Positions 24,410-34,660 of a stretch of DNA of 46,051 nucleotides are shown here, in pieces; the first letter of the stretch is position 1; each line of letters begins with the position of its first letter. Below the pieces are notes generated by a model. The model was not told the origin of the DNA, did not search any database, and saw only the letters and a list, made by a program, of their open reading frames with translations. The translations under genes were made by a program, and so were the position numbers. This DNA is from Paracoccaceae bacterium (GTDB taxonomy: Bacteria; Pseudomonadota; Alphaproteobacteria; Rhodobacterales; Rhodobacteraceae): assembly GCA_002709405.1 (NCBI GenBank), contig PAQV01000017.1:1-46051 (forward strand), written 5' to 3'.

Positions 24410-24502
24410 TTCGGCCCCGGCGCAATCGCCTGCCCCCGGCCGCATCAGCCCGGCGGGCCTTGGCCGATATAGGGCGCGCCCGCGCCCGCGCCAGCCCCCC
24501 GC

Positions 24503-25063
24503 TCAGGTCTTTTGCGCCAGGGCCCAGGCACAGATCGGCATCTCGGGATCGTTTTCCAGCGAATCGCGCTCCGGGTCATAGGCCGGAGGCCACGCCCCCC
24601 CGTCCAGGTTCCGCCGCGCCGCCCCCAGGTTGCCCCATTGATCGGCCTGGATGGCCTCCTCGGCAAAGCCCGCCTCGATCAGCAGGTTCTTCAGCCCCCG
24701 CGCCGACCAGCGCGAATTGTCCATGGGGGCTGCATGGAACGGCACGAAGAACGGCACCGCCACCCAGAAATGCCCGCCCTTGCGCAGCATCTTGCGCACG
24801 TTCCGCGTCGCCGCATAGGGCCGGTCCAGGTGCTCCCAGACCTGGTTGGCCAGCACCAGATCGAACTTCAGAACCCGCCCGTCCTCTTCGTAAGGCCCGG
24901 CACAGATGTCCCAGGCCGGATACAGGAACTGCCGGTAGGACCTAAAGGCAAAGCCCTGCCCCCACTTGCCCGACACCTCGGCCACGTCCAGGTCCCCGGG
25001 TCCCAGCCCCTTTATGAGCGCCCGGCTCGACTTCTGCATGACAACGCGATTGAGACTGACCAT
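24503..25063 (-). CDS. SAM-dependent methyltransferase-like protein with atypical motif I
   Basis: A 186-residue protein resembling Methyltransf_11-type enzymes in its middle: FDLVLANQVWEHLDRPYAATRNVRKMLRKGGHFWVAVPFFVP matches motifs II-III of that family. The N-terminus lacks the usual GxGxG; the corresponding strand is DLDVAEVSGKWGQGF. Either SAM is bound in an unusual way or the activity is lost. The substrate is unknown. I chose ATG 25063 (MVSLNRVV); the open frame continues far upstream through a dispersed repeat and the opposite gene, which is not credible. It follows uvrA's promoter region on the same strand. Confidence 0.75.
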   Translation of the reverse strand: MVSLNRVVMQKSSRALIKGLGPGDLDVAEVSGKWGQGFAFRSYRQFLYPAWDICAGPYEEDGRVLKFDLVLANQVWEHLDRPYAATRNVRKMLRKGGHFWVAVPFFVPFHAAPMDNSRWSARGLKNLLIEAGFAEEAIQADQWGNLGAARRNLDGGAWPPAYDPERDSLENDPEMPICAWALAQKT

Positions 25064-25115
25064 GCCCGCAGAAAATCCCATCCCGCACGCCCCGTCTACC
25101 CTGTCCGAACACCGC

Positions 25116-25175
25116 CCCCGCTCTTCTTTCTCTTCAAAAATCCCCCCGCCGGAGGCATCGCGCGCCCCGCGCGAT
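25116..25175 (-). repeat. Dispersed intergenic repeat, copy B (complete)
   Basis: Read on the minus strand: an 8-bp hairpin (ATCGCGCG, loop GGG, CGCGCGAT; 25157-25175), then GCCTCCGGCGGGGGGATTTT, then TGAAGAGAAAGAAGAG. The order is the same as in copy C at 42145-42199. It sits in the 223-base divergent gap between the methyltransferase-like gene and the small exported-protein gene, so it is not just a terminator. Confidence 0.75.
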
Positions 25176-25286
25176 TTCCCGAGCGACACCAGCAGATCGG
25201 CCAAACACCGCGACCCACAGCCACACCCCCTGTCCTTCGCCCGCCCACCGGCTATCCTGTCTCCAGACAGCCAAACGGAGCCCCCC

Positions 25287-25655
25287 ATGCCCAACAGACG
25301 ACAGCTGCTCGCCCTCACCCTCGGCACCCTGGCGACCCTGCCCGCCCTGACCCTGCCCGCCATGGCCAGCGACGGCAACGGCAGCAAACGGCTCGACAAC
25401 GGCCTGACGGAAATCACCGGCTTTCTCGACCGGGCCGAAACCCGGGGCGACGCGCATGTGCTGATCATCAATGCCGGTGGCGAGGAATGGACGGTCGATT
25501 TTCCCGCCCCGCCCGCCAATGCAAACGACCAGCCCATCGGGCTGGCTCTGCATCCCGGCATGGTGCTGACGGTCCAGGGTCACCAGGCCCAGGACACCGC
25601 CTGGCGGATGCGGGCGTCCCGTCTGATCATCGACGGCACGCCCTACGACCTCTAG
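25287..25655 (+). CDS. Small exported protein (resembles DUF6152)
   Basis: A 122-residue exported protein. The N-terminus is MPNRRQLLALTLGTLATLPA with a likely cleavage after AMA. The mature part reads as a small beta-barrel: TEITGFLDRAETRGDAHVL, GEEWTVDFPAP, PGMVLTVQGHQAQ and MRASRLIIDGTPYDL. The closing pattern VxGH...RMxAxRLxxDGxxYDL is like DUF6152 proteins, often found as periplasmic proteins with copper-related genes, but I could not confirm the match. ATG 25287 follows CGGAGCCCC. It converges on lpdA. Confidence 0.7.
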   Translation: MPNRRQLLALTLGTLATLPALTLPAMASDGNGSKRLDNGLTEITGFLDRAETRGDAHVLIINAGGEEWTVDFPAPPANANDQPIGLALHPGMVLTVQGHQAQDTAWRMRASRLIIDGTPYDL

Positions 25656-25701
25656 CCCCCGTTGGCCCCCGCCCCCAAACCCGGGTGCGGGGCCACACGG
25701 A

Positions 25702-27096
25702 TCAGAAGTGGATGGCCCGCCCGTAGGCGTCCAGCACGCTTTCGTGCATCATCTCCGACAGGGTCGGATGCGGGAAGACCGTGTGCATCAGGTCTTCCTC
25801 GGTGGTCTCCAGCTGGCGGCCGACCACGTAGCCCTGGATCAGCTCGGTCACTTCGGCCCCGACCATGTGCGCCCCCAGAAGCTCGCCCGTTTTCGCATCG
25901 AAAACGGTTTTGACCATGCCTTCGGGCTCGCCCAGGGCAATCGCCTTGCCGTTGCCGATGAACGGGAAGCGGCCGACCTTGACGTCGTAGCCCAGCTCTT
26001 TCGCCTTCGCCTCGGTGAACCCGACCGAGGCCACCTGCGGATGGCAATAGGTGCAGCCCGCGATGCTTTCCGGCTTGACCGGATGGGGATGGCCGCCCGC
26101 GATCATCTCGGCCACCATGACGCCTTCATGGGACGCCTTGTGCGCCAGCCAGGGCGCGCCGGCGATGTCGCCGATGGCCCACAGGCCCTCGACCCCGGTG
26201 CGGCAATATTCATCCGTCACCACGTGGGTGCGGTCGACCTTGACCCCGGCCTCTTCCAGGCCCAGCCCCTCGACATTGCCGACGATGCCCACGGCGGAAA
26301 TCACCGTGTCGAAGTCCTGGGTTTCGACCTTGCCCCCGGTTTCGATATGCGCCGTCACCTTGCCCTTGGCCCGGTCGAGCTTCTTGACCATGGCCTTTTC
26401 CATGATCTTCATGCCCTGCTTGACGAATTGCTTCTTGGCGAAGGTCGAGATCTCGGCGTCTTCCACCGGCAGCACCCGGTCCATCACCTCGACCACCGTC
26501 GTGTCGGCGCCCAGCGTGTTGTAAAAGCTCGCGAATTCGATGCCGATGGCCCCCGATCCGATGACCAGCAGCTTCTTGGGCATGCGCGGCGGCTGCAGCG
26601 CGTGCTTGTAGGTCCAGACCAGGTCGCCGTCGGCCTCCAGCCCGGGCAGCTCGCGCGCCCGCGCTCCGGTGGCCAGCACGATGTTCTTGGCCGTCAGCTC
26701 TTCGGTGCCCTTGTCGGTCTTGACCGTCACCTTGCCTTTGCCGGCCAGCGAGGCCGCGCCCATGATGGCGTCGACCTTGTTCTTCTTGATCAGGTGGGCC
26801 ACGCCGCCGGACAGCTGCTTGGCCACCCCGCGCGAGCGTTTGACCACCGCGTCGATGTCATAGCCGATCTTGTCGGCCGACAGGCCAAAGTCCTTGGCCC
26901 GCTCCATCAGGTGAAAGACTTCGGCCGAGCGCAGCAGGGCCTTGGTCGGGATGCAGCCCCAGTTCAGGCAGATCCCGCCCATGTGCTCGCGTTCGACCAC
27001 CACCGTCTTCAGCCCCAGCTGCGCGGCCCGGATCGCCGCGACATAGCCGCCCGGACCCGCCCCGATTACGATGACGTCATAGGATTTCGCGGCCAT
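25702..27096 (-). CDS. lpdA: Dihydrolipoyl dehydrogenase (E3)
   Basis: A 464-residue flavoprotein disulfide reductase that re-oxidises the lipoyl groups of 2-oxoacid dehydrogenase complexes. FAD-binding GAGPGGYVAAIRAAQLG opens the protein, followed by the redox-active pair in GGICLNWGCIPTKALL, the NAD-binding GSGAIGIEFASFYNTLG, the FAD motif EGLWAIGDIAGAPWLAHKA, and the C-terminal catalytic HPHPTLSEMMHE. The palindrome in its promoter (27123-27152) matches one before pdhA 16 kb away, which suggests it is co-regulated with pyruvate dehydrogenase. The residue-level family match is complete. Confidence 0.97.
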   Translation of the reverse strand: MAAKSYDVIVIGAGPGGYVAAIRAAQLGLKTVVVEREHMGGICLNWGCIPTKALLRSAEVFHLMERAKDFGLSADKIGYDIDAVVKRSRGVAKQLSGGVAHLIKKNKVDAIMGAASLAGKGKVTVKTDKGTEELTAKNIVLATGARARELPGLEADGDLVWTYKHALQPPRMPKKLLVIGSGAIGIEFASFYNTLGADTTVVEVMDRVLPVEDAEISTFAKKQFVKQGMKIMEKAMVKKLDRAKGKVTAHIETGGKVETQDFDTVISAVGIVGNVEGLGLEEAGVKVDRTHVVTDEYCRTGVEGLWAIGDIAGAPWLAHKASHEGVMVAEMIAGGHPHPVKPESIAGCTYCHPQVASVGFTEAKAKELGYDVKVGRFPFIGNGKAIALGEPEGMVKTVFDAKTGELLGAHMVGAEVTELIQGYVVGRQLETTEEDLMHTVFPHPTLSEMMHESVLDAYGRAIHF

Positions 27097-27122
27097 GTCC
27101 TGTCCTCCTGACCCGGCGCCTC

Positions 27123-27152
27123 GGAAATTAGTTTAGCATTAAACTATTTTCC
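27123..27152. promoter_or_regulatory. Palindromic operator upstream of lpdA
   Basis: Core TAGTTTA-GCAT-TAAACTA (27129-27146), flanked by GGAAA and TTTCC, giving an imperfect 30-base palindrome ending 27 bases before the lpdA start codon. The core agrees with the palindrome at 42833-42852 before pdhA. The regulator is unknown; a homodimeric repressor of MarR or similar type is a guess. Confidence 0.65.
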
Positions 27153-27254
27153 GCAGGCCATCAATGGCACTGCCCGCGACATTTGCAACTTAGCCGTCTT
27201 GACCCGCCGCCGCCGCGGGCGGATGCTGGCCCCGACTGTGCCGGAGGAATGCCG

Positions 27255-27737
27255 ATGGGTAAAGTTCTCAAGGATCTTGTGCTTGCGCTGATCAATGCCA
27301 CGCTGATCCTGATCGCCTTGTGTCTGGTGCTGGCCCTGCAGGTCAGCCGCAGCGCCGAACGGGTCGTCGACCAGGCCTCGCACATGGCGGCCGAGGCCGC
27401 GGCCCAGGTTCAACCGGTGACGATCGAACTGGCGGGCCTGCGCGACGAGGTCGCCGGGCTGCGCCAGGACCTGGACACGATGGCCACCGGGGCCAATGAC
27501 CAGGCCGAGGCCGCCGCCGAGGCGGTGCGCGAGCGGCTCGACGTGATCCAGGAAAAATTCGACGTAATCGAGGCCCAGGTGGCGGCCTTCGGCACCCTGC
27601 CCGAAAGCATCGACGGCGATCCCCGTGCCCAGGTATTGGAGCTGATCCAGATGGGTCTGGACACCATGCGCCAGGCGGTGGCGGCCGAGATGGCCGACGG
27701 CGTTTCTCCGCCAGAGCCCGACGCCCCGGCGGAGTGA
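27255..27737 (+). CDS. Membrane-anchored coiled-coil protein
   Basis: A 160-residue protein with one N-terminal membrane span (VLKDLVLALINATLILIALC, residues about 4-28), then a helical, probably coiled-coil region through residue 120 (AERVVDQASHMAAEAAAQV, LRDEVAGLRQDLDTMATG, RERLDVIQEKFDVIEAQV), and an acidic, Pro-rich tail. The arrangement suggests a single-pass inner-membrane protein with its coil in the periplasm or cytoplasm; the role is unknown. I chose ATG 27255 because GGAGG lies 7 bases before it; ATG 27249 is too close. It is divergent from lpdA and shares its palindrome-containing gap. Confidence 0.75.
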   Translation: MGKVLKDLVLALINATLILIALCLVLALQVSRSAERVVDQASHMAAEAAAQVQPVTIELAGLRDEVAGLRQDLDTMATGANDQAEAAAEAVRERLDVIQEKFDVIEAQVAAFGTLPESIDGDPRAQVLELIQMGLDTMRQAVAAEMADGVSPPEPDAPAE

Positions 27738-27740
27738 TCA

Positions 27741-27756
27741 GCCAGCCTTAGCTGGC
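27741..27756. terminator. Small hairpin between convergent genes
   Basis: GCCAGC (27741-27746) pairs with GCTGGC (27751-27756) around CTTA, which contains the stop codon of the minus-strand DUF924 gene. There is no T tract, so the terminator role is uncertain. Confidence 0.4.
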
Positions 27757-28326
27757 GGCCTGCAACTCGCGCACGGTCTGGCCGTAGCCGCCGGCGTCGA
27801 CATAGCTGGCCTCGGTCGCGGTGGTCGCCCGCGCCAGCGCATCGTTGCGATAGGGGAACCGGCCGAACTGGCGAATGATCTCGCGGTGGGCCCGGGCGTG
27901 CAAAAGGCTCGGCCCGCCGGTTTCGGGCATCCGTTCGGCCATCAGGCGCACACAGCGTTCCTGGTCGCACAGGCTCTCGGAATGCATCATCGGCAGGTAG
28001 AAGAACTGCCGCGCCGGTTCGTCGATCTTCAGGTCCCAGCCTTTGGAAATGGCCACCTTGGACACCGCCAGCGACAGCGCGTCGGTGGCGAAGGCCTTGC
28101 TGTCCCCGCGGAACATGTTGCGCGGGAGCTGATCGGTCAGGATGATATAAGCCAGCGCCCCGCTGGGATAGGTCAGCCAGAGCGAATACGACCCTTCGGT
28201 CACCGCGGTCCATGCGCCTTCGAAGCGCTTGCGGATCTCGGCGTCCAGCGCCTCGTCCTGCTTGTACCAGCCCTGCTCTCCGACCTCGTCCAGCCAGAAG
28301 GCCAGGACGTCTTCCGCACCCACCAT
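27748..28326 (-). CDS. DUF924 family protein
   Basis: A 192-residue cytosolic helical protein of the DUF924 family. Recognisable features are VLAFWLDEVG at the start, GALAYIILTDQLPRNMFRGD in the first third, and the later FFYLPMMHSESLCDQERCVRL and HREIIRQFGRFPYRNDALAR. The family has a TPR-like helical fold and no established function. Length matches. The start is at the far end of a 120-base gap from the MFS gene on the same strand; the two may or may not be co-transcribed. Confidence 0.92.
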   Translation of the reverse strand: MVGAEDVLAFWLDEVGEQGWYKQDEALDAEIRKRFEGAWTAVTEGSYSLWLTYPSGALAYIILTDQLPRNMFRGDSKAFATDALSLAVSKVAISKGWDLKIDEPARQFFYLPMMHSESLCDQERCVRLMAERMPETGGPSLLHARAHREIIRQFGRFPYRNDALARATTATEASYVDAGGYGQTVRELQAAS

Positions 28327-28446
28327 CGCGACGTTCCTCCGTATCCGCGTTATCGGTTCGTAACTTAGGTTAACTACCCTTCAGCATCGCCGAACAGTCA
28401 CGTTTTGCAACCGCCGTGACACATGACCCCACCAAAGTCGGCGGGC

Positions 28447-29724
28447 TCATGCCGCCGCTTCGGTGTCGCTGTCGTCCTGCTCGGCCTCGATGACCATTTC
28501 CTGTGCGACTTCCATGGCCACCGATGTCAGGGTCGGAGCGACGGCGGCATAGGCGCCGGTGTCCTCGACCGCGATCGAGGGCCGCTTGGTCGACCGGTAG
28601 GCCGCATAGACCGCCACGGCCATCAGCAGGGTGGCGAGGAACAGGAAGAACCCGTCGGGCCCGAAGATGCGCGGGCCCATCAGCCAGCCGGTCACCAGCG
28701 GCCCGGCAATCGCGCCGCAGCCGTTGATGAAGATCAGCCCGCCGGAGGCGGCCGGCATGTCCTCGTACTCGATATGGTCGTTGGTATGGGCCAGCAGCAG
28801 CGAATACAGCGGGTTGGTCATGCCCCCCACCAGGAAAGCCGCGCCCAGCAGGATCGCATAGGCATCGTCGCCCCACAGCCCGATGATCGCCGCCCCGCCG
28901 CCGATCAGCCCGGTGACCAGGATCAGCACGCGCCGGTCCATGCGGTCCGACAGCCAGCCGATCGGATATTGCAGGAACATGGCCCCGATGTAGAACGTGG
29001 CCACGAAGGTCGAGATCTGGGCCAGGGTCAGCCCGATCCCCGCGCCGTAGACCGCGCTCATGCCGAAGAGGCCCGAATAGACCCCGCCCAGCAGGAAGAT
29101 CCCCACGCAGCCCAGGGGCGAGCATTCGAAAAGGCGCCGCAATGTCATGGGCTTGGAGGTCTGGTAGGCCGGGGTCGGCGTGACCGACAGAAGGATCGGC
29201 GCGAAGGAAATCGACACCAGGACCGAGGCGATGATGAAGACCTCGAACCCCGCCGGATCACCCAGCAGCAGCGCGCCCTGGGCGCTGACGATGCCCAGGG
29301 TCTGGACGATCATGTAAAGCGACAGCGCCTGGCCCCGGTTCTCATTGGTCGACTGGTTGTTCAGCCAGCTTTCGGCGGTGACGTAGACGCCCGAAAAGCA
29401 GAACCCCACGATGCAGCGCCCGATCGTCCACGAGATCGGGTTGGTGAAGATCGGATAGGGATAAAGCACCATGACGGCCGAAATCAGCGAGGCCAGCGCC
29501 GCGAAGACCCGTACGTGGCCGACCCGGCGGATCATTTCCGGGGCCAGTCGCGAGCCCCCCAGGAAGCCCAGGAAATAGCCCGACATGACGAAGGACATCT
29601 CCAGCGTGGTGAACCCCTCGATGCCGCCGCGCACACCCAGCAAGGTCGACTGGATGCCGTTGCCGAGCATCAGAAGCATCATGCCAAGCATCAACGGCCA
29701 GGCGCTGGACAAGACCTGGATCAT
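28447..29724 (-). CDS. MFS transporter (YcaD-like)
   Basis: A 425-residue major facilitator with about 12 membrane spans (for example SAWPLMLGMMLLMLGNGIQS, ISTFVATFYIGAMFLQYPIG, GFFLFLATLLMAVAVYAAY). The segment WTIGRCIVGFCFSGVYVTAESWLN and the following NENRGQALSLYM are like E. coli YcaD and its relatives, a group with unknown substrate. The loop DRMDRR after span 8 is the usual MFS basic motif. The last 45 residues form an acidic cytoplasmic tail. The 135-base upstream gap to queA contains the promoter; I see no strong box. Confidence 0.9.
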   Translation of the reverse strand: MIQVLSSAWPLMLGMMLLMLGNGIQSTLLGVRGGIEGFTTLEMSFVMSGYFLGFLGGSRLAPEMIRRVGHVRVFAALASLISAVMVLYPYPIFTNPISWTIGRCIVGFCFSGVYVTAESWLNNQSTNENRGQALSLYMIVQTLGIVSAQGALLLGDPAGFEVFIIASVLVSISFAPILLSVTPTPAYQTSKPMTLRRLFECSPLGCVGIFLLGGVYSGLFGMSAVYGAGIGLTLAQISTFVATFYIGAMFLQYPIGWLSDRMDRRVLILVTGLIGGGAAIIGLWGDDAYAILLGAAFLVGGMTNPLYSLLLAHTNDHIEYEDMPAASGGLIFINGCGAIAGPLVTGWLMGPRIFGPDGFFLFLATLLMAVAVYAAYRSTKRPSIAVEDTGAYAAVAPTLTSVAMEVAQEMVIEAEQDDSDTEAAA

Positions 29725-29859
29725 GGCCGGTCCCTTTCTGTCATTCGTTTCTTGAATCCCCGTCTCGGCGATTCGGGACCATTACGTCGGTTTTGTATGC
29801 GACAGGGGTTAAGTCGTATTTGACGCATTAATAGGCAATTCGCGGAAATTCACGGAAAC

Positions 29860-30927
29860 TCACTGGGCCGGAAGCAACAGCGAGGCGTCTCCGTAGGAAA
29901 AGAACCGGTACCTGGCGGCCAGCGCATGGGCATAGACCGCCCGGATCTCGTCCGTGCCCATCAGGGCCGATACCAGCATCATCAGGGTCGATTTCGGCAG
30001 GTGGAAATTGGTGATCAGACCGTCGGCCACGTGAAAGCGGAACCCGGGCCGGATGAAGATGTCGGTGTCGCCGGTCCAGGGCGCGATCTGCCCGGTCTCC
30101 GCGGCGGCGGTTTCGATCAGGCGCAGGGCGGTGGTGCCCACGGGGATGACCCGGCCGCCAGAGACCTTGGTCGCGGCGATCTCGGCGGCGGCCTCGGCAC
30201 TGACCCGGCCCCATTCGGCATGCATCTTGTGATCGGCGATGTCGTCGACCTTGACCGGCAGGAAGGTCCCGGCGCCCACGTGCAGCGTCACCCGGGTAAA
30301 GTCCACGCCCCGCTCGGCCAGCGCATCCAGCAGCGGCTGGTCGAAATGCAGCGATGCCGTGGGCGCGGCCACCGCCCCGGTATGTTCGGCCCAGACGGTC
30401 TGGTAGTCTTCGCGGTCCTGGGCATCGGCGGGCCGCTTGGCCGCAATGTAGGGCGGCAGGGGCATGGATCCGGCCTCGGCAAGGGCGGCGTCGAACGGGT
30501 CCCCGTCCAGGTTGAATCGCAGGTGTCCCTGACCGTCGGCCACGCGCTCCAGCCGCGCCGACAGCCCGGCGGCAAAGTGGATGTCCTCGCCCACCCTGAT
30601 CTTCTTCAGCGGCTTGATCAACGCACCCCAGGTGCCATCGGCCCGCGGACCCAGCAGGGTCGCCTCGATCCGGGCCTCGGTCATGCCCTGTGCCCCGTCA
30701 CGCCGGCGCAGGCCCGACAGCCGGGCCGGGATCACGCGGGTGTCGTTCAGCACCAGCCGGTCCCCCGGCCGCAACAGCCCCGGCAGATCGTAGACATGCG
30801 CATCCGAGATCCGCTGACCCTCCGTCCCGCCCTCGGCCACCAGCAGGCGCGCCGACGACCGCGGCTTGGCGGGCCGCGTGGCGATCAGGTCTTCGGGCAG
30901 GTCGAAATCGAAGTCGCTCAGTTTCAT
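29860..30927 (-). CDS. queA: S-adenosylmethionine:tRNA ribosyltransferase-isomerase
   Basis: A 355-residue enzyme that transfers the ribosyl part of SAM to preQ1-modified tRNA to form epoxyqueuosine. The N-terminus [20 protein letters not shown] is diagnostic, followed by [51 protein letters not shown] and [15 protein letters not shown], and near the end [21 protein letters not shown] chose ATG 30927; the longer open frame adds 74 residues without similarity. The usual partner tgt is not next to it. The downstream neighbour on the same strand is the MFS gene. Confidence 0.96.
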   Translation of the reverse strand: MKLSDFDFDLPEDLIATRPAKPRSSARLLVAEGGTEGQRISDAHVYDLPGLLRPGDRLVLNDTRVIPARLSGLRRRDGAQGMTEARIEATLLGPRADGTWGALIKPLKKIRVGEDIHFAAGLSARLERVADGQGHLRFNLDGDPFDAALAEAGSMPLPPYIAAKRPADAQDREDYQTVWAEHTGAVAAPTASLHFDQPLLDALAERGVDFTRVTLHVGAGTFLPVKVDDIADHKMHAEWGRVSAEAAAEIAATKVSGGRVIPVGTTALRLIETAAAETGQIAPWTGDTDIFIRPGFRFHVADGLITNFHLPKSTLMMLVSALMGTDEIRAVYAHALAARYRFFSYGDASLLLPAQ

Positions 30928-31006
30928 GGCCGCGCCCCTACCGCGCCAGCCGAACCGATTGCAATCCCCAACGCACACGTCCTCTGGCGCTTTCGCAAGG
31001 CCCCGC

Positions 31007-34000
31007 CTAGCGGTCTTCGCCCGGCATCGCTTTCGGCCGGTTCTGCACACCCGACAGGGGCGCCGCCGCACCGGGGCTGGGCACGGCATCAACCGCCGGA
31101 TCGGTGCGGTTCTTCTGCACCGTCGGCGCGGGCTTGCGGAACAGCTCACGCAGGAACCCCGGGGCCAGGGCCGACAGCGGATTGACCGAAATCTTGGGAT
31201 CGGCCGCCGGTCCGCGCAGGTTGAAGTTGATGCCGATCAGCCCCTCGCCCTTGCGGGTCATCACCGAGCCGATGATGTTGATGGCATAAAGCGGCGACAG
31301 CACGCCCTGCATGTCCACGGTGGCACTGGCGATGTCATAGATCCCGTCCAGCGAGATCCCCACCGAGGGCCCGATGGCCGAGGCCGACAGCAGGGTCAGC
31401 CGGCTGGGCGACAGGTGGAACCGGGCATCGACCTCGCCAAAGCTCAGCCCGTTGCCCGACAGCTCGTCGATCAGCCCGACGAGGCTGATGGTGTTCAACA
31501 GCGCCCCCACCCCCGAGCCTTCGCGCACCGAGGTATTGGTCACCCGCAGCGTGCCGTCATAGCTGCCGGCCCCTGCCGCCGGGCGCAGGATCAGGTTCAG
31601 CGCGCCGCCGTAGGCCTGTTTCAGGATGCCCGCGTCGCGAAAGATCCCCCCCGCGTCCGAGGCATTGATCTGGAAAGCGCTGCGCCCCCCTTCCGGCACC
31701 ACCTTGCCCGAAAGGGCCGTCCCCCCGTTCATCCGCCCGGTGAAGGTGCCAGACAGGCCACCGGCCGTGGTCAGGTCGGCCTGCATCGCGGTCAGGGCCA
31801 GCCCGTCGGCGATCTGCAACCGGTCGAGCCGCGCGGTGATCGGCGGCGGTTCTCCCGCCCCGCTGCCGCCAGATCCAAAGGTCGCGCCGGGCAGATCCAG
31901 CGTGCCGCCAGTGACGGTGATGGCCGGCGTGCGCCCGGCCCCGCGCCCGACCAGCGCGCCCGACACGTTCAGCCAGCCACCCAGGCGCAGGCTGTCGAAC
32001 ACCACCCGGTCGAACTGCCCCCCTGCCTTGGTCCGCACCTGACCCGAGGCACGCAGCCCCGCCCCCTGCAGACTCAGCCGGTCCACCTGCGGGGCCGCGC
32101 CCAGCGTGGCCGCGACCTCCAGCGATCCGATGGCCCCGCGCGACAGGGCCCAGCCCAGCGAGGGCACCGACAGGCCCAGCCCGTCCAGGTTGGACGACAA
32201 GGCAATGCGCGGCGCGCTGCCGCCCTTCAGGTCCAGCGTGAAATCGGCCCAGCCCTCGCCGCTGACCAGGTCGTCGGGCAGGCCCAGCCGAAAGGTCTGC
32301 GCGGCGCGTTTCGACAGCATCACCCGGCCCGCGACCTGGCTGCCCGCCCCTGGGTCCCCCAGCGGCTGTGTCCAGGTGAATTCGGCCGGAACGCCGCTGA
32401 TCGCCCCCACCCCCGAGATTTCCACGTGCTCGGTGTCGGCGAACACACGCAACGTCTCGCCTTCCAGCGTATGATCGGGCACCAGCACGGAACTGGACAC
32501 GCCGCGGATCGTGCCCCGCGCGTGGTACTCCATGTCGGCCAGCGTTACTGTCGGCTGCATCGGCAGGGCCAGGGTGCCCGCGACCTCCAGCTGCCCCTCG
32601 GCCAGGTTGACCGGCAGGTTGGCCTTGGACAGGACGCTCAGCGGCGGCCGGTCCAGTAGCGACAGCACCGCCGTCGGGCTGGCCTGTGCCGTGATGCGCA
32701 GGATCGCCGGCGTGCCGGGCTTGACCCGCAGGTCCGGCACGATGAAGGACGTCCCCGTGATGTCGACCGGCCCGCCCGCATCGCCCTCGACCTGGCCCGA
32801 GGTCGCAATGGCCACCAGCCGGTGATCCACAAGCGAGGCCTGCCCACTGGCTCCGGTCAGCAGGGGCATGTTCTTGGAAAACCGCAGCGCCCCGTCTTCG
32901 AATTCGAAATCCGCGTAGATGTCGGGGGCGGCCTGCTCGGGCGCGCCGCGCACCGCCCAGTCCACGTCCTGCAACCGGCCGGCCTCCACGTTTTCATTGA
33001 CCCATTTGCGCGGCTTGACCAGCGCGGCCTGGGGCCAGATTTCCAAAAGGCGGGCAGCCTCGATTTCCTCGATCCGGCCGTTGATCGCGTAACGCCAGCC
33101 CTCGGGCGTGGCCAGCACCTTGCCATCCAGGTGCACCGGGTTGTCGCCGTCGCGGATCAGCGCCTCGCCGAGGGTCAGCGAGAACGGGTTCAGTTTCAGC
33201 TGGAAATCGGCATGGGCCCCGCTGATCTTCAAGGGTTCGGGGTAGACATCGGCCGGGTTCAGCACCAGCGCGCCGACCGAGAACTGGCCCACCAGCGCCT
33301 CCAGCCGCCCGTCCTCCAGCCCCGACAGCCAGGCCCGGCCCTCGACGGACCCGCTGCCCCAGGCGCTGTCGACCGACAGCTCGTGAAAGGTCAGCTGGTC
33401 GCGGGCGGGATCGAACGAGAAATAACTGCGCGCGCCCCGGAACGGGATCGGCCGGGTGGCCTCGGTCGGTTGCAGGACCCCCTCGCCGATCGACAGGGTG
33501 GCGTTGAAATCGAGCAGCGCGCCGCTGTCGTCGATACCCCCGCGCAAGGCCCCGGAAATCGGTGCGCGCAGCGGTTCCAGCCAGCCCAAAGCGGGACTTT
33601 GCAAGGCGATATCCTCGGCCGCCATGTCGGTGATCTGGAACCCGAAGGACGCCGCGCGCGAGCGGATCGACGAGGCATAGCTGGCCTCGACCGTGGCGGC
33701 ATAGCTGCGCCCCGACAGCACGTTGATCCCGGCTGACAGGTTCAGCCGGTCGCCGTGGCGCTCCAGCAGGAACCGGCCGTCGTCGATCGTCCAGCTGCGG
33801 CCCGAGCGCACATCGTCATAGCGCAACGTCAGCTGGGTCAGCTCCACCTCGGTCAGGGCGGTCAGCGGATCGGTCAGCAGCCGCTCTTCCCAATGCTCGA
33901 TCAGTTCGGGCAGGCTCGCGGCCTCTTCGACAACCTGGCCGCTGTCGCCGAAATCGAGCATCACCGCCCCGTCGGCCCCGCGCCGCAACACGGCCTGGGC

Positions 34001-34489
34001 ACCGGTCAGGGTGATCTTCTTCGGGTTGACCTGGCCGCGCAGCAAGGGGCGCATGGCCAGGCTGGCCTCGGCGCTGGACAGGTCCAGCAGCGCCAGCCCG
34101 TCCGGATCGGTGATGCGCAGGTCGCTGACGCCCACCCGCGGCCGCCAGCCCTTGCGGATGACGAAGTGCATCTCAGCGAACTCGATCCGGTGGCCGTCAA
34201 GCGCTTGTGTCACCCGCTCGGACACCATGTCCCGCAACCAGGCCGGAGCGGTCAGGGTCTGGCCGACGAACATCACGGCCAGCAGCGCGGCGAACGCCCC
34301 CAGCAAGGTCAGCCGGCAGATATGACGCCACAGCACGCGGCCCATCCAACGGCCCCGCCGTCCCCGAGCCTGGCCTGCAGATCCAGCTTCGGCCCGGGCA
34401 TCGGCGCGCGCCTGGTCCACCGACACGCCGCGCAAGGTGACGTCGTCCCGGACCGCTTCCGGTAACGCGCCCCCCCGGGCGCCAGGCAT
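31007..34489 (-). CDS. Large AsmA-like envelope protein (YhdP/DUF3971 type)
   Basis: About 1160 residues. After a basic N-terminal region there is one membrane span ([20 protein letters not shown]), and then a very long periplasmic part rich in short beta strands: an early segment with [20 protein letters not shown], a DUF3971-like middle (for example [19 protein letters not shown]), and a C-terminal AsmA-like part ([20 protein letters not shown], then [23 protein letters not shown]). In E. coli, YhdP and other AsmA-like proteins carry phospholipid to the outer membrane; that role is inferred. The start is uncertain: ATG 34489 has no strong ribosome site, and the frame is open to 34543 with a TTG. 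Confidence 0.85.
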   Translation of the reverse strand: MPGARGGALPEAVRDDVTLRGVSVDQARADARAEAGSAGQARGRRGRWMGRVLWRHICRLTLLGAFAALLAVMFVGQTLTAPAWLRDMVSERVTQALDGHRIEFAEMHFVIRKGWRPRVGVSDLRITDPDGLALLDLSSAEASLAMRPLLRGQVNPKKITLTGAQAVLRRGADGAVMLDFGDSGQVVEEAASLPELIEHWEERLLTDPLTALTEVELTQLTLRYDDVRSGRSWTIDDGRFLLERHGDRLNLSAGINVLSGRSYAATVEASYASSIRSRAASFGFQITDMAAEDIALQSPALGWLEPLRAPISGALRGGIDDSGALLDFNATLSIGEGVLQPTEATRPIPFRGARSYFSFDPARDQLTFHELSVDSAWGSGSVEGRAWLSGLEDGRLEALVGQFSVGALVLNPADVYPEPLKISGAHADFQLKLNPFSLTLGEALIRDGDNPVHLDGKVLATPEGWRYAINGRIEEIEAARLLEIWPQAALVKPRKWVNENVEAGRLQDVDWAVRGAPEQAAPDIYADFEFEDGALRFSKNMPLLTGASGQASLVDHRLVAIATSGQVEGDAGGPVDITGTSFIVPDLRVKPGTPAILRITAQASPTAVLSLLDRPPLSVLSKANLPVNLAEGQLEVAGTLALPMQPTVTLADMEYHARGTIRGVSSSVLVPDHTLEGETLRVFADTEHVEISGVGAISGVPAEFTWTQPLGDPGAGSQVAGRVMLSKRAAQTFRLGLPDDLVSGEGWADFTLDLKGGSAPRIALSSNLDGLGLSVPSLGWALSRGAIGSLEVAATLGAAPQVDRLSLQGAGLRASGQVRTKAGGQFDRVVFDSLRLGGWLNVSGALVGRGAGRTPAITVTGGTLDLPGATFGSGGSGAGEPPPITARLDRLQIADGLALTAMQADLTTAGGLSGTFTGRMNGGTALSGKVVPEGGRSAFQINASDAGGIFRDAGILKQAYGGALNLILRPAAGAGSYDGTLRVTNTSVREGSGVGALLNTISLVGLIDELSGNGLSFGEVDARFHLSPSRLTLLSASAIGPSVGISLDGIYDIASATVDMQGVLSPLYAINIIGSVMTRKGEGLIGINFNLRGPAADPKISVNPLSALAPGFLRELFRKPAPTVQKNRTDPAVDAVPSPGAAAPLSGVQNRPKAMPGEDR

Positions 34490-34660
34490 CCCTGTTTCAG
34501 CCGTCAATGGCCGCCCTTTCCCCGCGCCCCAATACCACTCCAACGCCCATCCGGCGGGCCACAGGACCGCTCCCGGGCCTTTACACCGGCCAAACCCGCA
34601 CTACCCTGCGTCCGGCAAACTGGCTGGACGAACTCAGCAGATAGGACCCGGAGGCCCACG

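Noticed and set aside
20932-24945. Very long open frame on the plus strand opposite uvrA (over 1300 codons), and similar long frames opposite tkt, gap2, mmsA and others
   Set aside because: These are mirror frames caused by strong GC bias at codon position 3; their translations are Arg/Gly/His-rich, have no family pattern, and the opposite strands hold firmly identified genes.
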